This document shows, piece by piece, positions 10,253 to 24,228 of a DNA stretch of 64,000 nucleotides. The position numbers and the translations under genes were made by a program. The DNA comes from Daphnia pulex (lineage: Eukaryota > Arthropoda > Branchiopoda > Diplostraca > Daphniidae). Each line of letters opens with the position of its first letter. The stretch's first letter is position 1. The DNA is taken from contig NC_060025.1 in NCBI RefSeq assembly GCF_021134715.1, positions 8,246,001-8,310,000 on the forward strand, written 5' to 3'. Below the pieces are notes generated by a model, which was not told the origin of the DNA, ran no database searches, and worked only from the letters and a program-made list of their open reading frames with translations.

Positions 10253-12141
10253 TTAGGTTTCGTCTTCCAGCAGCTCTTGGACAACCGTATCGACAGCCTG
10301 AATACAGTAAAGAAAATGTCAATGAAAATGTTCGAATAAAATTACTCAAATAATTATAACTCATACTTGCGAAATTTGGCGTCTCTTCTCATTTTCCTCC
10401 TTAATAATTTCAACTTCCATCGCAGTAGAGGGTCGTTTCGTTCCGTTCATACGCTTCCTCATGTTCTTGCGCGATTTCATTTCACATTCAATGGAATTGA
10501 TGAGCTGGTCGACTGATGTTGCTTCGGGTACGCCATCCTCTTGACAGTAGCTGTCACTCAAATGCTCCCGAAGCGTATAGTCGCCCATACCCAATCTACC
10601 CCTTGTGATTCTGTCCATGAAGAATTCGTCAATTCTCATTAAACAAATAACCATCATATCGATCGAATACGACTTCCATCCATCGAATCGCTTCATGGTT
10701 GAATAGAACAACTCGTTTGAATGTGAATCAATTGAATCCAGCGAAAGCCCATAAGGACGAAGGCCCCAAGTCCCCATGATGTTCATATCACCGTCAATAT
10801 GCTCATCAAAATAATTGGAAAAATCCTTAAGAAAAGACAAAAAACAATTGGATAAATTTCAATTTCGGACAGAGTCAATCAAATAATAGTTTTTTACCCT
10901 TTTCCATTTTTTCAAATACATTTGGGCTAGTATGGACTTGTAATCACCAGCAGACTCCTGATCCAGCAACCGGATGAAATCGCTCTCATATTCCTTCACC
11001 TCCTTCTCATCGGTGATTTCCAAAATCTCCAGATTCTTCTTAATGTCCTGAAGCGCGTGTTGCCAGTTTCTTAACATTGAAATATGCGGGCAATATTTCT
11101 TGATGGCATTGGCTGTGGCCTCGTCATTTTGTGTGGTTGTAATCACTGCTTCGGTTGTTTTCAGCTCCGGGATGAGTTCGTCCAGTCGCATAAAAAAGAC
11201 ATTATGCGCCGCTTCTAGCTTATCTTCGTGGATCATGAACATTAATGGAATCACAGGAAGCTCTTCAAACTCCGTTTGACGATACGTCAAAATAGACAAG
11301 TTGTATGGGTCCATTTGGAAGGTGCTGGTATCGTACGACAGGCACGGGGCGAATAAGTCTTCTCGATTGAAAAGTTGTTTGAATTCATCGATTGTATCTG
11401 TGAATAAAAACATTAAATTTTAAATCTCAATCAATTCGTAATAAAAGGCAGACAATTACTTGATTTGAAGCAAATGACTAGCAGTTTGGGAGCAAGATGA
11501 ACATCGTTCACAAAGTGAGTTTCGGAACGTAGTTCAATCAGGTTGCAAATAGCATCCAGGGATAAACGTTCGTCATGTCTGGCAGATTTCTGAGCATTCC
11601 GGATCTGTTGGATGTTCCTCGGCGCGTCCGTGATAATCCGACTATCTGATTGTTCGGGGGCAGTCAGCACTAATTCGGAATAGACTTGGAGTGGTAATTT
11701 CTTTTTGGCACTTCTCGTTTCACTTAAAACGGAAGGGGCTGCCCGGTGGAATTCTTTTTCGGTATCCTTGGCATTTCCGTGGGAAAAGTCAACAACGACC
11801 GAGTTGTCACCTTGGTACCAAATCAGGAGTTGTTTCTCGTACAGCGAACATTCTATGGCGTGTTTCGAAAACTCGTTGGTGTAGTCGTTCCCGGGACCGA
11901 TTTTCAACTTGAAGTAATAGCGTTTACATTTGGCATCTCCGTGATTGAATTTGACAGTGGCATTCTGACGCCACCGGTAACCGTCTGCGCGCCAATCTTT
12001 GCGACGTGTTGTACTGTCCCATTTATAAATATACTGGTAGCCAGATTTAGGTCGAAGGGGAACATGTGTGAGAACTTCCAAATTTGCTTCTGGCTCAAAC
12101 AGTTTCATTTCTTTTTCATATCTCTGCATTTTGTTGGCCAT
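10253..12141 (-). CDS. Domesticated-looking MULE transposase with WRKY/GCM1-like domain
   Basis: Four minus-strand exons (11460-12141, 10898-11397, 10367-10825, 10253-10297) join to 561 residues. The start is ATG 12141 in a good context (ACCAAAATGG). Residues about 47-115 resemble the WRKY-GCM1 zinc-finger fold: DWRADGYRWRQN, then CKRYYFKL, KHAIECS and LLIWYQGDNS match DGYRWRKYGQ, YYRC, KHVER and YEGxHxH. The Cys and His metal ligands are mostly missing. Residues about 246-440 follow a MULE transposase core: YDTSTFQMD (D250), VIPLMFMIHEDKLEAAHNVFF, then HISMLRNWQHALQDIKKN and SHSNELFYSTMKRF (E432). Where VTDGE is expected the sequence is TTTQNDE, so the middle Asp is probably lost. WRKY-type fingers are known partners of MULE transposases. 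Four open exons and no terminal repeats suggest a co-opted host protein, perhaps DNA-binding. Function is inferred. Confidence 0.8.
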
Positions 12142-13640
12142 TTTGGTCGGTGGAAGACTTGACACCTTTCTCTTGCTGGTTATCCTTTCAAATTCCTTAA
12201 CATCCAGGGAAAATGGTCACTCTTCTGTTTGGTGATGTATGTTGCATTGATGTTTGGATATTGCTGTTTTTTTTTTTTGTTCTACAGACTTGCTTTCCAG
12301 CAATGTGGATCATGAATTGGGAACACTGTATAAAACGGTCCACAGCTGAGTCTGAAATTAAAATAAACAAATTGAAAACTTGATCAGAAGAATGCAAAAT
12401 CATAAACAGACTACTTAAGAAAATATGGGCAGTTAACGCCTGAGTGGTTTTTATTTCTAATCAAAACCTTTTTACATGTTCCGGTCCTGATTCATTGTGC
12501 TCAGAACATAAGACAACATCAAATGTTTAATAGTTTCATCAATGTGGCAAATTTTCATGTAAATCAATCAATCAAACCAATCCAAACAAATCTGTTTCAT
12601 CTAGTGTTACTATTATGGCCATATCAGAAGGACTTTACTCCCCAAACTATTCCAGCATGTCACAGATCACATCTCAAATGAGTCACCTAACATTATTTCT
12701 TGCAATTTTGGAACCAAGACTTGTGAATTCTTGTTTTGGTATTGAATTTACCTGACAAATCGAAAGTGCACGTTTAACACTTTTTGAATTTGTGTATGCT
12801 TCCACTGTTTACAATAAAAATGGAAACTTGTTCTACAGTATAGCGTGGAAACCAGAAGTCGTGGCTGCTATGGCGGACGCGGAGCTTGGCAGACGAAACA
12901 CGAAAACCAACAAACTTTTCCACCTTCCGTTCCGCGGATTACTTTTTTCCGCGCAAACTCGGCCGAAATTTGGGATTTTACGCATTCTACTGTTACGTGA
13001 ATTCAAAAATAAATAACCTGTTGAGCCTGTTGGATGACTTATTTTTATTTTCCATTTCGGAAAATTAATGGGGCGCATTACTGTGAAAGGATGAGAAAAA
13101 GATTTACCATGTTGGATGTAATTACAATCAATCAATTACTAATGACGTTTCGACAGAGTTCTTGGTACAAAATAAACATATTATTAGAAAATGAATTCAA
13201 AACGAAAGTTGTGTGTAGGCTACACCAACCAAGAAGTCACGAAATGGCGGTTTCAAATTCCAGTTTTATTAATTTCCTCAACATCGCCAGATCAAAATCA
13301 ATGCGCAGCAACGGGAACTATAAAGACAAAGCAGGCGCGATTTGGCTTTCACTAGATTTCCCTACTATCCCCAAAACTGAAATATCACGAAATATCTCAA
13401 TCGAACCAAGCGCCAATGTAGTAATAGTATCGAGACTGGTTGATTTATTTGTTTTTACTTTTACCAATTGAAATATGAAGTTTAGAATAACTGTAACGAA
13501 AGAATAATTTACAAATACGCGGCCCAGTGAAATTCCTGACGACGTTTCACTTCGCTACTAGGCTCCCAGTGATGTTGCTTGCCACATTTGGCGCGATAAC
13601 AACCTCGAAACGAATTATATACAATAAATAAAACCACGAG
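12142..13640. other. 5' region of the WRKY-MULE gene and AT-rich spacer
   Basis: On the minus strand, an acceptor-like TTTTAATTTCAG ending near 12350 and a donor-like GTCAG/GTAAAT near 12752 suggest a 5' UTR intron for the WRKY-MULE gene. Short open frames on both strands at 12.8-13.5 kb have no recognisable domain. Nothing else is supported. Confidence 0.4.
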
Positions 13641-16429
13641 AAAATGTATTTTTTGAACGTGTTGTGTTTCACTCTCGGCACGCAGATTTCAACACATATT
13701 CACGTCAATTTTTACCCAGCTGATTTGTTGTTTCGCATCACGGAAAGAATATCGAGTTATTTCGCCCAGTGTGTGCGTGTGGGTTTTTCCCCCCTTCTTT
13801 TTCAGTGTAATTCCTGTAATCATGATTTATCGCTATCAAAATGTGTGTGTGTGTGTGTACGAAATGTCGTGAGCCAGCTCAGTTTTCACCGGCTAGAATT
13901 CCGAGATTATTGCTGAACTGCGTACGGAATATTTTTGAACGACACTCCAACACACACACACACACGGAGAGAGAACAGCAGCAGATGTATAGGCTTATAC
14001 AGAAAAGGACATGGCCATACCTTTGCCTAATTCGGTGGACTATATAGCGTTGTCATTCCAGGGCCAGCAATCATCTCTCGATTTCACATATTTTTATACA
14101 CAGCTATCTATCTGCATGTAATAAATACACAAATAGTAGTTACATTTCCATACTACCAACATGTTTTACTCTTTTGGCCCCCAACGTTAAAAAAACGTTA
14201 AAGCCAAAGGTTGACGTTTTACAACGCGCCTTTGACGCTCGGCGTGATCAGGAGCTGGCCCTGGGCTTTCAGGGCGTGTGTCGATCCTTTTTCAGAGTTG
14301 GCGGAGAAATTTTTTGAAGAAATATAAATATCGATCACACGCAAATATCTCAGCGTACTACATTTTATACGCACAAAACAGCAAAAATCTCCCGTTGCGA
14401 ATTGGCCCATTTTCGATCCTTCACTTTCAATATTTCACAATCGAATGCGATTTTCTGTTCATATCAATCGCCGAACAATTTCCTCAATGACAGTCGCCAA
14501 GTTCCTTTTTTTATTTTGAAAAGAATTTGAAATTTATTCAGCGCCAAAAAATTTTGAATACAACGGGGGGAAATAGCAAACGCATTTGTCATAGTTTTCC
14601 CGACAGGTTCCCCCCTCCTGTCCAACGGCACCCACCAATTGCCAGACGTGTGAATGTGTGCAGTTGATTTCCGCGCGTACACTTTCACGACTGTTTAGAT
14701 TCTTTTCTTTCTGTTTTTCTAACGCCACGATGGCTGTATAATCTTAAACGGGTTGTCGCTCATCTTTTTATTTTTTATTTCACTTTAACAAGCGGTTATT
14801 ATGTTTGGCTGTCACCTGGACAACACACAGTGGAAATGTGTATACACTCTCATTCTTCAACGTGATTCAGCTATACGCACGTCATCGTGAAAGTCCCGCG
14901 TTTGAATCTCAAACGAGCGCTCACAATAATGGACGTCCGTACCAGCCACCGCACACACACACACACCACATCAGAGCTATAAACACCGAATTTTAAGTAG
15001 CCAATATAAATTTAGCTGGGCCTTTCAGTCCCGTTTAATCTCCACTCAAAATGGAAAAAATGGAAGAAAAGAGACTCGAACAAGTCGACGGACACATATG
15101 GAGATGATGTCCGTTAATTGGGGGGAGCCCTGCACTTTTATGACGGCATTGATTATTCGCCGGGCCGAATTGACTTCATAACAAGCCAATCAAGAGATAC
15201 GAGGGGGAAATTCGGGCGAGAGAATTCCATGAACGTTTTTTACGAGTTTATCGTGAAAAAAAAGGGACGTCGAGTTCAAGGACTGCTGTCGTTATTTAAC
15301 TTTAACTCGATTACAAATTAACTTTCATTTTCCGCTAAAGAATTTCGTTTTTTTTTTTATTCGAAACGAAACTGAAAGTTTATTTAACACAATCGAATTT
15401 TATGTCTGATTTTCTTTTTTGTGTGTGTGTGTTAAGTTTGCCGAATAAGGGACCAACGGGCGTTGGTTCGATCTAATCCCCAGTCAACATCTCATTGTGT
15501 CGCCTAGAAAAAAAAGCCAAACAAAACATTCGAGTTCGTGAGCAAATATTTCCTTGTCAACGTTCCCCATCAACAGACGAGAAAAGTAACCGAGCGTGAA
15601 AAATAATAATAATGGCAGCTCACCGCATTGATTATTCAAAGAAGAAGTTGTATGACATCAGAAAAACTGGGCGAAATGTGTATCATCTAATATAGTATAT
15701 CCGGCGTGATCAAATTTTGGCGGGAAACAAATAATCAAAATTTTAAAAAACTTTCATTTTGTTGGTTAAATTCTTCTCTCTTTTTTCCTCTGAGCCGTCA
15801 TCGCAAATGGATCGGGGATATGACACCAATTTCATGGATTTAAGATGATGATGATGTCGTGGGAGGAGCAGCAGCCCGAACGCCCCTCACATGTCTTACA
15901 AACAAAAGAGAGGGATGGTAGAGAGAACTTTGTGTGCGTTCCTCGTTTGATGAATGATGATAGAGATCATATCATTTCCGAACAGGACATGACCGCAATA
16001 TTATCCTAGTCCTAGTTTTCCCCTACACACAGCCGACACACAAGGGCCCTTCGCATCCTATCCTATATGCAAATGAGCAAAGTTTGGAGTTTGATTTATA
16101 CAGACGGAAGGAAATGTTTGACATTTGATTGATCTCTGCTTTTATTCGAATCATCTCAAGGTCTACGACTAAAAATATTAAAAAAAGTTTAAATTCTTTT
16201 AAAAACCTAATGGCCAGAGGGCGAACGCAAGAAGATGATGGGCGGTCTGACATTTGAAAATGTTGACAAGAAGAAAAAAGAGAGTTGGATGTTATTAAAT
16301 TTTGGCGAGAGATAGATATCAAATAGAAATAAAAAAACTAAAAAAATGTTAACGTTCCATTTAATAGGGGTTACCACCCCCGTTGAGTCGCTTCGAAAAT
16401 CTCCCAAGCCATAAATCACGCGTTCACCA

Positions 16430-16437
16430 TATAAATA
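16430..16437 (+). promoter_or_regulatory. TATA-like box TATAAATA
   Basis: TATAAATA is followed by GC-richer DNA (CGCGGGACCGG). No gene start can be tied to it, so it is only a candidate core promoter. Confidence 0.25.
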
Positions 16438-17297
16438 CGCGGGACCGGTTTGTGAAATACGAGTCCGCGTGACTCTCGATGTGTTTATTTATTACTCACG
16501 GCGATTACTATTATGAACGTAGTATTAACTGTTTTTTCTTCCTTTCAAAGTATTTTTTAAAAAAATCTATCTCTCTCCCGATGCTGTGCGGCTGGAGGTA
16601 GTATAAGAATCAAAAGAGTTATGGGGACGATTTCCAAGTCATCGTCGTCATGATGAACGTCTAGGAATTTTTTCCTTCTTGTTGCGCGTTCGACCTTCGC
16701 GGTCGTTTATATTTTACCAGCGCCAACACAAAGAGAGAAAGAGAGAGAAAAAAAACGAGTTTTTTTCCTTAGCTTTATCATTTCACGGTAAAAGGAGAAA
16801 GAGAAATACATTCGTCAAAATAAAAACAAAAAAAAAAAGAGAATTCCATAACCAAAGTATTAAAAAACTAAAAGATTCAAATCGAAAAAAAAGTCAAAAC
16901 TTTCACTTTGGACATTTTTTCCAGGTATAAAGAATATCGAGGAAAAGTGGAAATGCAAGACGTAATAGTTGTTAATATCCGACGAAATCAAGTCGAAAAA
17001 GTCAAACGAATATTTGGCGAGTGAATCGAAAGGGGGAAAAAAAGAAATGATTATTAATTGGCATTGATGTTTGTATACCAACCGATCCCAGTTTAATAGG
17101 AAGGAGGATGTACAGTCACAAATCATTCGGGATAAAACAAAAGAACCTCACGAAATGTGTGTGATGGGCACACAAGAATAATTGCATAAGGAAAAAAAAA
17201 AAGAAAGAAAAACAAAATGATTTGAAAAATAAAAGGGAGTTAAATATTTTGGTTTTTTCGTCGTCATATCAAGAAAACTTTCACCAGAAGAAACAGC

Positions 17298-17321
17298 GCG
17301 CGCAACCCAAAAGTTGCGCGC
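17298..17321. repeat. Perfect 9-bp GC-rich hairpin
   Basis: GCGCGCAAC, six-base loop CCAAAA, then GTTGCGCGC. It stands out in AT-rich surroundings. Role unknown. Confidence 0.6.
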
Positions 17322-20285
17322 ATGTCGACTTGATGATGTGGCGCCAGCATCTCCCGGCCAACCACCTGGAGGCTGGTCTGTGCAACCGCACGAAACACGG
17401 GTGGAAAATTCCCGAAAAAATACAACTTTGAATTCTTATTTTAACAAAAAGGTAAAATGTAATCATCACAGGTTTTAAGTAGCTAGCTAGCCTGTCACTG
17501 TTGTCATCTATCGACTTGTTGGACTCGTTTCAAAAAACTCAAACGTTTCAAATGGGCGTTCGGTTGCAACAGACACACAAGAAACGTATCTCCGTTTCTT
17601 GACTGCATTTCACTATGTAGTATCCAAACGCATTTTAAAAAGAAAAAAAGGAGAAAAGAGAGGACTTGAAAATCAGGTATTATACTAGTTCCAAGTGGGC
17701 AACGGGGGAAAGGGCCTTGCCGTCGGCAATAACACACGCATAATCACGCGGGAGGACGAGGTCGAACCGCGCTGGAGAAAAGAAGAGAAAGAAAATGTGT
17801 TGAATAAAACGAACGCAACAGTCTTGGAAGCGGACACACTTTTTCGCTCTCTCTCTCTCTTCTAAATCTAAGCGATTCAAATTTTCCTTTTTCCCCACAC
17901 ACACACATTCACAAGAAGAGAACAATATAAATATACAAGCTCGGCCTAGCTTTAAGGCGCAAACTGGCAAAACGCCCTTTTGCGTGATGGCCGACAAACG
18001 AAATGAAATATCCTGTTTGGCCATCAGCAGACTAGCTCAGAGAACCCAGGCAACGAAACATTTTTTTTTTAAAAGTTACTTCTCATTTTGGTGATGCTGG
18101 GGGTTGTGAACGCAAAGGCCTATAACACATTTCACGTACGACAATCAAACCCGCGCATATAGAAGAGAGAAAGCGACCGAATTTGTTCGCTGTGCCCCGG
18201 CCGTTTGTTGTTACATCTACTGCGGCGGAATATTAGCGGGAAAAATGATCAGATCGGTCACATTTGTGTACGTGTAGATATGTTGACGGGCATTAGAGGT
18301 GACCAGGCGTGACCGCACCCACCTTGCCACCATCTCGTTTGGTTGTTCAGATAGTTATCGCCAAGGAGCGAGCTGTCAGTCCCCGCGAAACTTTTACAAA
18401 ACCAAATTAGAAACGAACGACGAGTTGTTGATTTCTGAAATTCCCCCAAAAAAGATAATCGTGTCAAATTCAAATTTGCGAATAATAAAAAACAGACCCA
18501 AACCGGAACTATTCGACTAATAAATGAGAAGCCCATGTAAACATTGATGTGTAACATCTTTTAAAAAAACCCAAAAAACATGATTCGTTTAGTTACGCTG
18601 CTGCAAACTGTCCGGGAGAAAGCGTATCCCGACCTTGGTATATGTATGTTATTAGACGATGATTACGTATAGCGTGATCTAAAAAACCGGCGCCACTATA
18701 AGGGGTTTTGTTTCTTTCTTCAACCGTCGTCGAGGCAGAAAAGATGGCAATACTTCGATTGCGCATTCAACCGCAAAACAAGAAAGAAAAGAACCGGCGA
18801 CCAAATAGACGAGCTGATATAAATCGCCAACGACACATTTTTCGTGAATAGATAATATAGCGTCGAGTCGTGTTATTGATCATATTTATTATAAGAATCT
18901 CGTAGACAGGGCAACGGGACACAAGAATCGAGAGAGATAGTTTCTGGTGGGAGGGAGGAGGAGGGGGTTGTTTGAATAAATAAAGGGTCCCGATCGTGAG
19001 CGGCCGACTACGGTGTGACGCGCCATCACACACGAGAGCGCTGCGCTGCTCGTGTGATGATTTCACCTTCTCTCTTTTTTTTTTTCTTATTTTCCAAAGA
19101 AGAAAGAAGAAAGAAGTTTCGGTTAGAGTGGCGGTTGCGCAAGACTAATAGAAACTCTCGATGGAACCTCACCAGATCAGATATACAGTATATATATATA
19201 TTCCACTTGATACTTTTTTAACCCCCCTCTCAAAGTTTAGCCATCCATTAGAAGCAGAGAACTTGATGCGCGGAATTTTTTATTTTTCGAAAAAAAGGAC
19301 CGCCATTGTGTGTCCAATATCAAAACGTTTTTTCTTTTCCTTGAATATAAAAGAAGCGGGAAAGTTGGTTGGGGATTTCGCCATCGACACTCTTCGACTT
19401 CCATGAGAAAACGGACGAAATTGAATAAGTCTTTTGTTAATAAGCCTAAAATAGCCCAAATAACAAAAGATTGGCATTGTCCGTGAGCGCACGGGTCGAT
19501 CTAGTCGTGAAGAAGAATTTAATCCATTATAGAGTTTCATCCATCCATAGAGTTCCTGGAAAAATTCACGGGAATATATCAAATCTATGCCTTCCTATCA
19601 AATGGATGCCTATAGGCAACATGAACCCTTCGTCAGCTGTTTTTTTTGTATAGCTGCTGCTGCTGGGTGTATCCCCGTAAGACACACACACGCTCGGTCC
19701 CGACCGCTGCTGCTGCCGTCGCTTTCGATAAAAAGGCGCCACAGCTTCGGTGAGTCGTCGCAGAGTGCATTAGACTACGGCGCTGGTTAGGAGCCCCTTT
19801 TTTCTGATTATCAGCCACAGCGCGTTGCCAAAAGCATCACAACTTTTTATTATTATTTTCGCCAGTGTTTTATTATACCATTCGAGAGAATTAGCATTTT
19901 GAAATTATTATTAGAGAAAAGTGTAACAACAACAACAGCCTGTGTTTCAGTCTCATCCGGAACGTGACACGACTAGGAAGAATCCAACCCTGCAAGCCAA
20001 TTTCATCGGGAAAATTGTCCCGAACTAACTTTTGTTTTTGGTTTGTCGCCCGCGCGCCAAAATCAAACCCCAAAATGGTAAAGTAAAATTTTTAAAAATC
20101 AATTTTTTTTTAAATTAATTCGCATAACTATTTTTTTATTCTATTAACGATCTCTCTATCTAATGACTTTGGCGAGCTTCTTTTGTTTGTTTCAAAAACC
20201 GCGTTATATTGCGATGCTCCCAAGTTGTTTTTTAGTTTTTTTTTGGGGGGTTGTTGTTGTTGTTGTTCCATCTTGTTGTTGATGC

Positions 20286-20312
20286 GAGCTCTCATGATGA
20301 TGATGAGAGCTC
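20286..20312. repeat. Perfect 10-bp hairpin around a GAT triplet run
   Basis: GAGCTCTCAT and ATGAGAGCTC flank GATGATG. It follows a (GTT)n tract. Role unknown. Confidence 0.6.
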
Positions 20313-21191
20313 CGGCGCATGATGAGAAAGTTACAAACAACTGGAAAAAAACAAAAAACAAAACCCAAAAGTTTTCTCCGAAAAAAACGGTTTTTTCTTT
20401 CTTCAAACTGCGCACAAGAGTCGGTCTCGCTCCTCCGTGTTTCTTCTTGTACACATACACAAGTAGTACTACACCCATCATTATGATTAATTTCAACCCC
20501 CATCAAAACAACTCCAAACAGACGCGCTCACATAAGAAAGACAATAACCTTTCACTTTATTGCGGAACTCTTTTTTTTTTGTTTTTCCCGCGTCATCATT
20601 TCTCTTCTACTTCCCATTCGCCTTGCGCGTATACGAGTTTCAGCTTCAATTGATGGGAGAACAACTTTGTTTCGTCAATTATAATATCCGGCTTGATCGA
20701 ATCAATGGCGCCATTTAAGGCAATTCTTTTCCGGTTGAAATTTAGGTGGGAAAAAAAATGCGCCGAGGATAACAACAACGGGAATAAGAGAAAATGCGCA
20801 GCCCCAATGACACGAGTTAGATAATACACAAGAGTTGCGTGTGTGTGTGTGTTTTGTGTCGACTCTTGCGCCACGTGTGGGACGCAGGAAAAAGTTCTTT
20901 TTGTTGTTGTTTTTCAAATGAGGACAGAAAATCTTTGTGCCAAGTACGCAGCAGCCAACCCCAAAAGCACCTGGGCGCAATGTTGGCTTTCTTTCTTTTA
21001 GATTTTTGACGTCATTTTTTCTTTTATGATTTAAAAATTGCGGACAAACCCGCGCAAATTCAAATCCGGGATTCAAAAAAACAACAAAATTTAAATGGGA
21101 CAGTTTTGGTTTCATTCGTTTGTCACACAACGTTTAAAAAATGCCCAGGAGCCCAGCTAGATTTGATTAGCCAACCGGAATTCAGTTGGGT

Positions 21192-21199
21192 TATAAAAA
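21192..21199 (+). promoter_or_regulatory. TATA-like box TATAAAAA
   Basis: TATAAAAA precedes ATG 21238 by 46 bases, but the frame there ends after 24 codons. Candidate core promoter only. Confidence 0.2.
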
Positions 21200-24100
21200 C
21201 AGTTGCGTGAATTTAGAAATCATCAATCAAAGCCGAAATGGGCCGAGTCCACTCTATTAGACACACGTTAATGATTTTAAAAAAGAAAATGATGCGCAAA
21301 ATGGATGACTAGCTGTTATTAAACTAAGGGCTGATCCCCTTGAAAAGGAAAAGATTCCTGCACGTCATTATTTGATTTCTCGTTTTGTGCGAAATTGAAA
21401 ATTACAGTCATGCCTAGCCCAGCTCCGCTGGTTGTTCATCCATCTTCATTTTTTCGTGGGTTAGAAAGACTAAAAAAAGAAGTTGTTGCTGCTTCTGTGG
21501 GTCTCTATTTTTTTCTTTTACGGGCGGAAGAATCCCGCGTGCTTCTTCGTGTTACACATTTGCGTCAGATTGGACGCTGTTACACAAATTTATTTGGCAC
21601 GAGGCCCGAAAACGTGCCAAAAAAAAACACAACAAAAAGTTTTCCAGCGCTTTTGATTCTTTTCTCTTTTTTCTTTTTATTTTCTATCGCTCCCGTTTGA
21701 TTTCCCCCCACTGCGCATAGAGAAACGAGTTCGTGGATGGTGGGCGGCGTCGTTGCCAAGGGAGAAGAAGCTTCTCGGGAGAAAATAAAGGCCATCCCGC
21801 ACGCTTGCACATCAAACGTGTTTTTCTTTTTCTTTTTTAAGGTGAATCGGATCGATTTTAGTCACGAGAATTTTAATTTTCGGGATAGATACAAGGCGCC
21901 TCACGAGGACTTAATATTTCGTTACAGTTGTGTGTGTGTGTGTGTTTGGGGCTAATAATAACGAAGAAAAAAGGTGGGGGCGTGAATCACGAAAAGAAGA
22001 AACGATATTGCATAATGCGCATCCCGCGTTACACATCAATAACGGCTATCGCGAGATATATTCGATGAAAAATAATAATCATCACGATGGCTGTATAGCG
22101 ACGGGATGTCGTGAGCCAGATGGCCCAAACATATATTAACCCGCCAAGGACGAGAGTCTCTAATAAAAGGAAAGTGAAAGGAGGCTGCTGTGTGTTTTAT
22201 ATAGCTTTGTTTCATATCATCTCGTTAAGATATTCTATTATGCACGGCAATCTATCCCCCCCTCTCTCCTTCCGCGTAGTTCGGTTTTCACGTTCGTTGC
22301 TAGGGGAAACGTTTTCGGTCGAGTTAATTGTCTCCTTTGATATGAGAGAGGAAAAAAAAGGGCGGTGGCCGGGATTAGATATGAAATATAGTCAACCCCG
22401 AGGCTACCACTTCTCATCATCATCTGACCGAAATAATCTTAATAGGCTGAGAGAAAGTGCCTATTCCTTCCTCTGCTGGGAAATTACCTCTGTTCAAAAA
22501 GATTTTTCCTTTCTGATTAGGCAGAACAGAGGGCTTGTGGTCAGGGTCAAAAAAATTTCGTTTCACTTTTTGGAGACACCCAATGACAACTTCTTCTTTC
22601 AATTTAATATAATCGCAATATTTTCAATAAGTAAAGCAATACAAAAAAATCTTGGCCAACTTGTCCCGCCTCCGGACGTGTGGGATAAATTGGTTTGTGA
22701 TTGTTTTTATTCTACATTTAAAATTAACTATCTTGATTATGTCTAAAGGTGACATGATCAAGATGGATCAGGATTAGGTCTAGCTTCGTTGTCTAGCTTG
22801 AAGCAATCTCTACAGATCTTGTTTCCTAGCTTGGTTAAAAAATAGTGTAATTAGACTTACAGGATGGTGTTTCTAGCTGAGGTGTTTTAGGTTTGGGCAT
22901 ACCAGCATTTTGTCACTAATCAGGAACGCTTTCAAGGTTGAAAACGTTCAAATGTCATGGAGTCTAATTTAACAAATTGAATATTTAGTTCATTAGGTAT
23001 TTAACATGGAAAAGCAAAGAAATTTAATGTAATACCTTTTTAGAGTTATATATTCAGCCATAGTGAATGTGGTTGAATTGCCATACTCCTGACATGCAAC
23101 ACATCGTCAAAGATTCCTTCCACTAATGTGGACCAGCCACTTAGTATACTTCCCAGCCATGCTTTATCACTAATTGGACACCTGTCACAAAGGATTTTAG
23201 ATTAGTAATGACTCTGTGGGTGATTTCTCGTACACACTTGTCAGACAACTTTACCCCCGAAGTGCTTTTCTAACCAAAATGAACTTTTCAGATGAATGAC
23301 GTGTGAATCCAGTCTTTCTTTCAAAAGAACGACAATGTTTTATTCTATAATTTGTAGCACTGTGGTTGCTTACTTCCATTCCATACATTATTTTCAGACA
23401 AAACAAAAAGTCCTACGAAGCCCAAAGTTTGTTTTCACCGGTTTTCACGTGGTTTTCATGACGAAACTAAACAATCGATACTTAGTCGACTAAGGTTTTA
23501 ATTCGATTTCTTACGGAACGAGTTTCACATTTGTAATTTTTTTGTGAAATTTCAGACACGTCAGTGTCAAGTTGAGATCATTTTCTTGAGATGACCTTGT
23601 TAGCGTGATAACGTGATTGCAAGTCCGCATTGAGGAGGTGAGAATGACGTAAATGTTGAACCAAGTGAATTCGCACTACGTCCCCTTTTGAGATTTATGT
23701 AAATTTTGCCAGGAATTTTATTACGACGCAACAGAACTTGATATCCTTCCAGCAGCAGCAGGTGTTTAGGTAATTTTAGATACAGCACTACACGAGTTGT
23801 TGTAATACTTTCTTATCGAACATCTCGATTGTTGTTCGTATAATACACAGCCGACCGACTCCCGTATATACTAGATGCCCGATGGCGTTCGTGGCAACTC
23901 GACAAAAGAACTCACGCAAACTGACATCGCAAAAAAAAAAAGAAAAAATTGACGAAAAGTTCAAAAGGCCAGCAACCAAAAAATTTGTTGGCAGATGATT
24001 AAAAATAAGAACGGGAGAGAAACAGCAGAGGCCAAAAAGGTTATCTCATTCTCCTTTCAGCGCTCACGTCATTTTATAATTCTTTCGATATAATGGAATC

Positions 24101-24218
24101 TGATATATAACAAATAGCAAATTTTAAAATACAAAAGTCAATAGTTGTTTTTGCGGATGATATAACCGCAATTCCGGGAATCGTATCGTCACAAAGAATC
24201 AAAAGGAAATCCAAATTC

Positions 24219-24228
24219 TATATAAAAG
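24219..24228 (+). promoter_or_regulatory. Strong TATA-like box TATATAAAAG
   Basis: This is the best TATA match in the gene-poor region and could drive the noncoding first exon of the repeat-protein gene that starts at 26208. No matching donor site could be fixed, so the link is inference. Confidence 0.3.

Noticed and set aside
22111..22746. 211-codon plus-strand open frame
   Set aside because: No family resemblance, runs through intergenic low-complexity DNA, no splice or promoter support.
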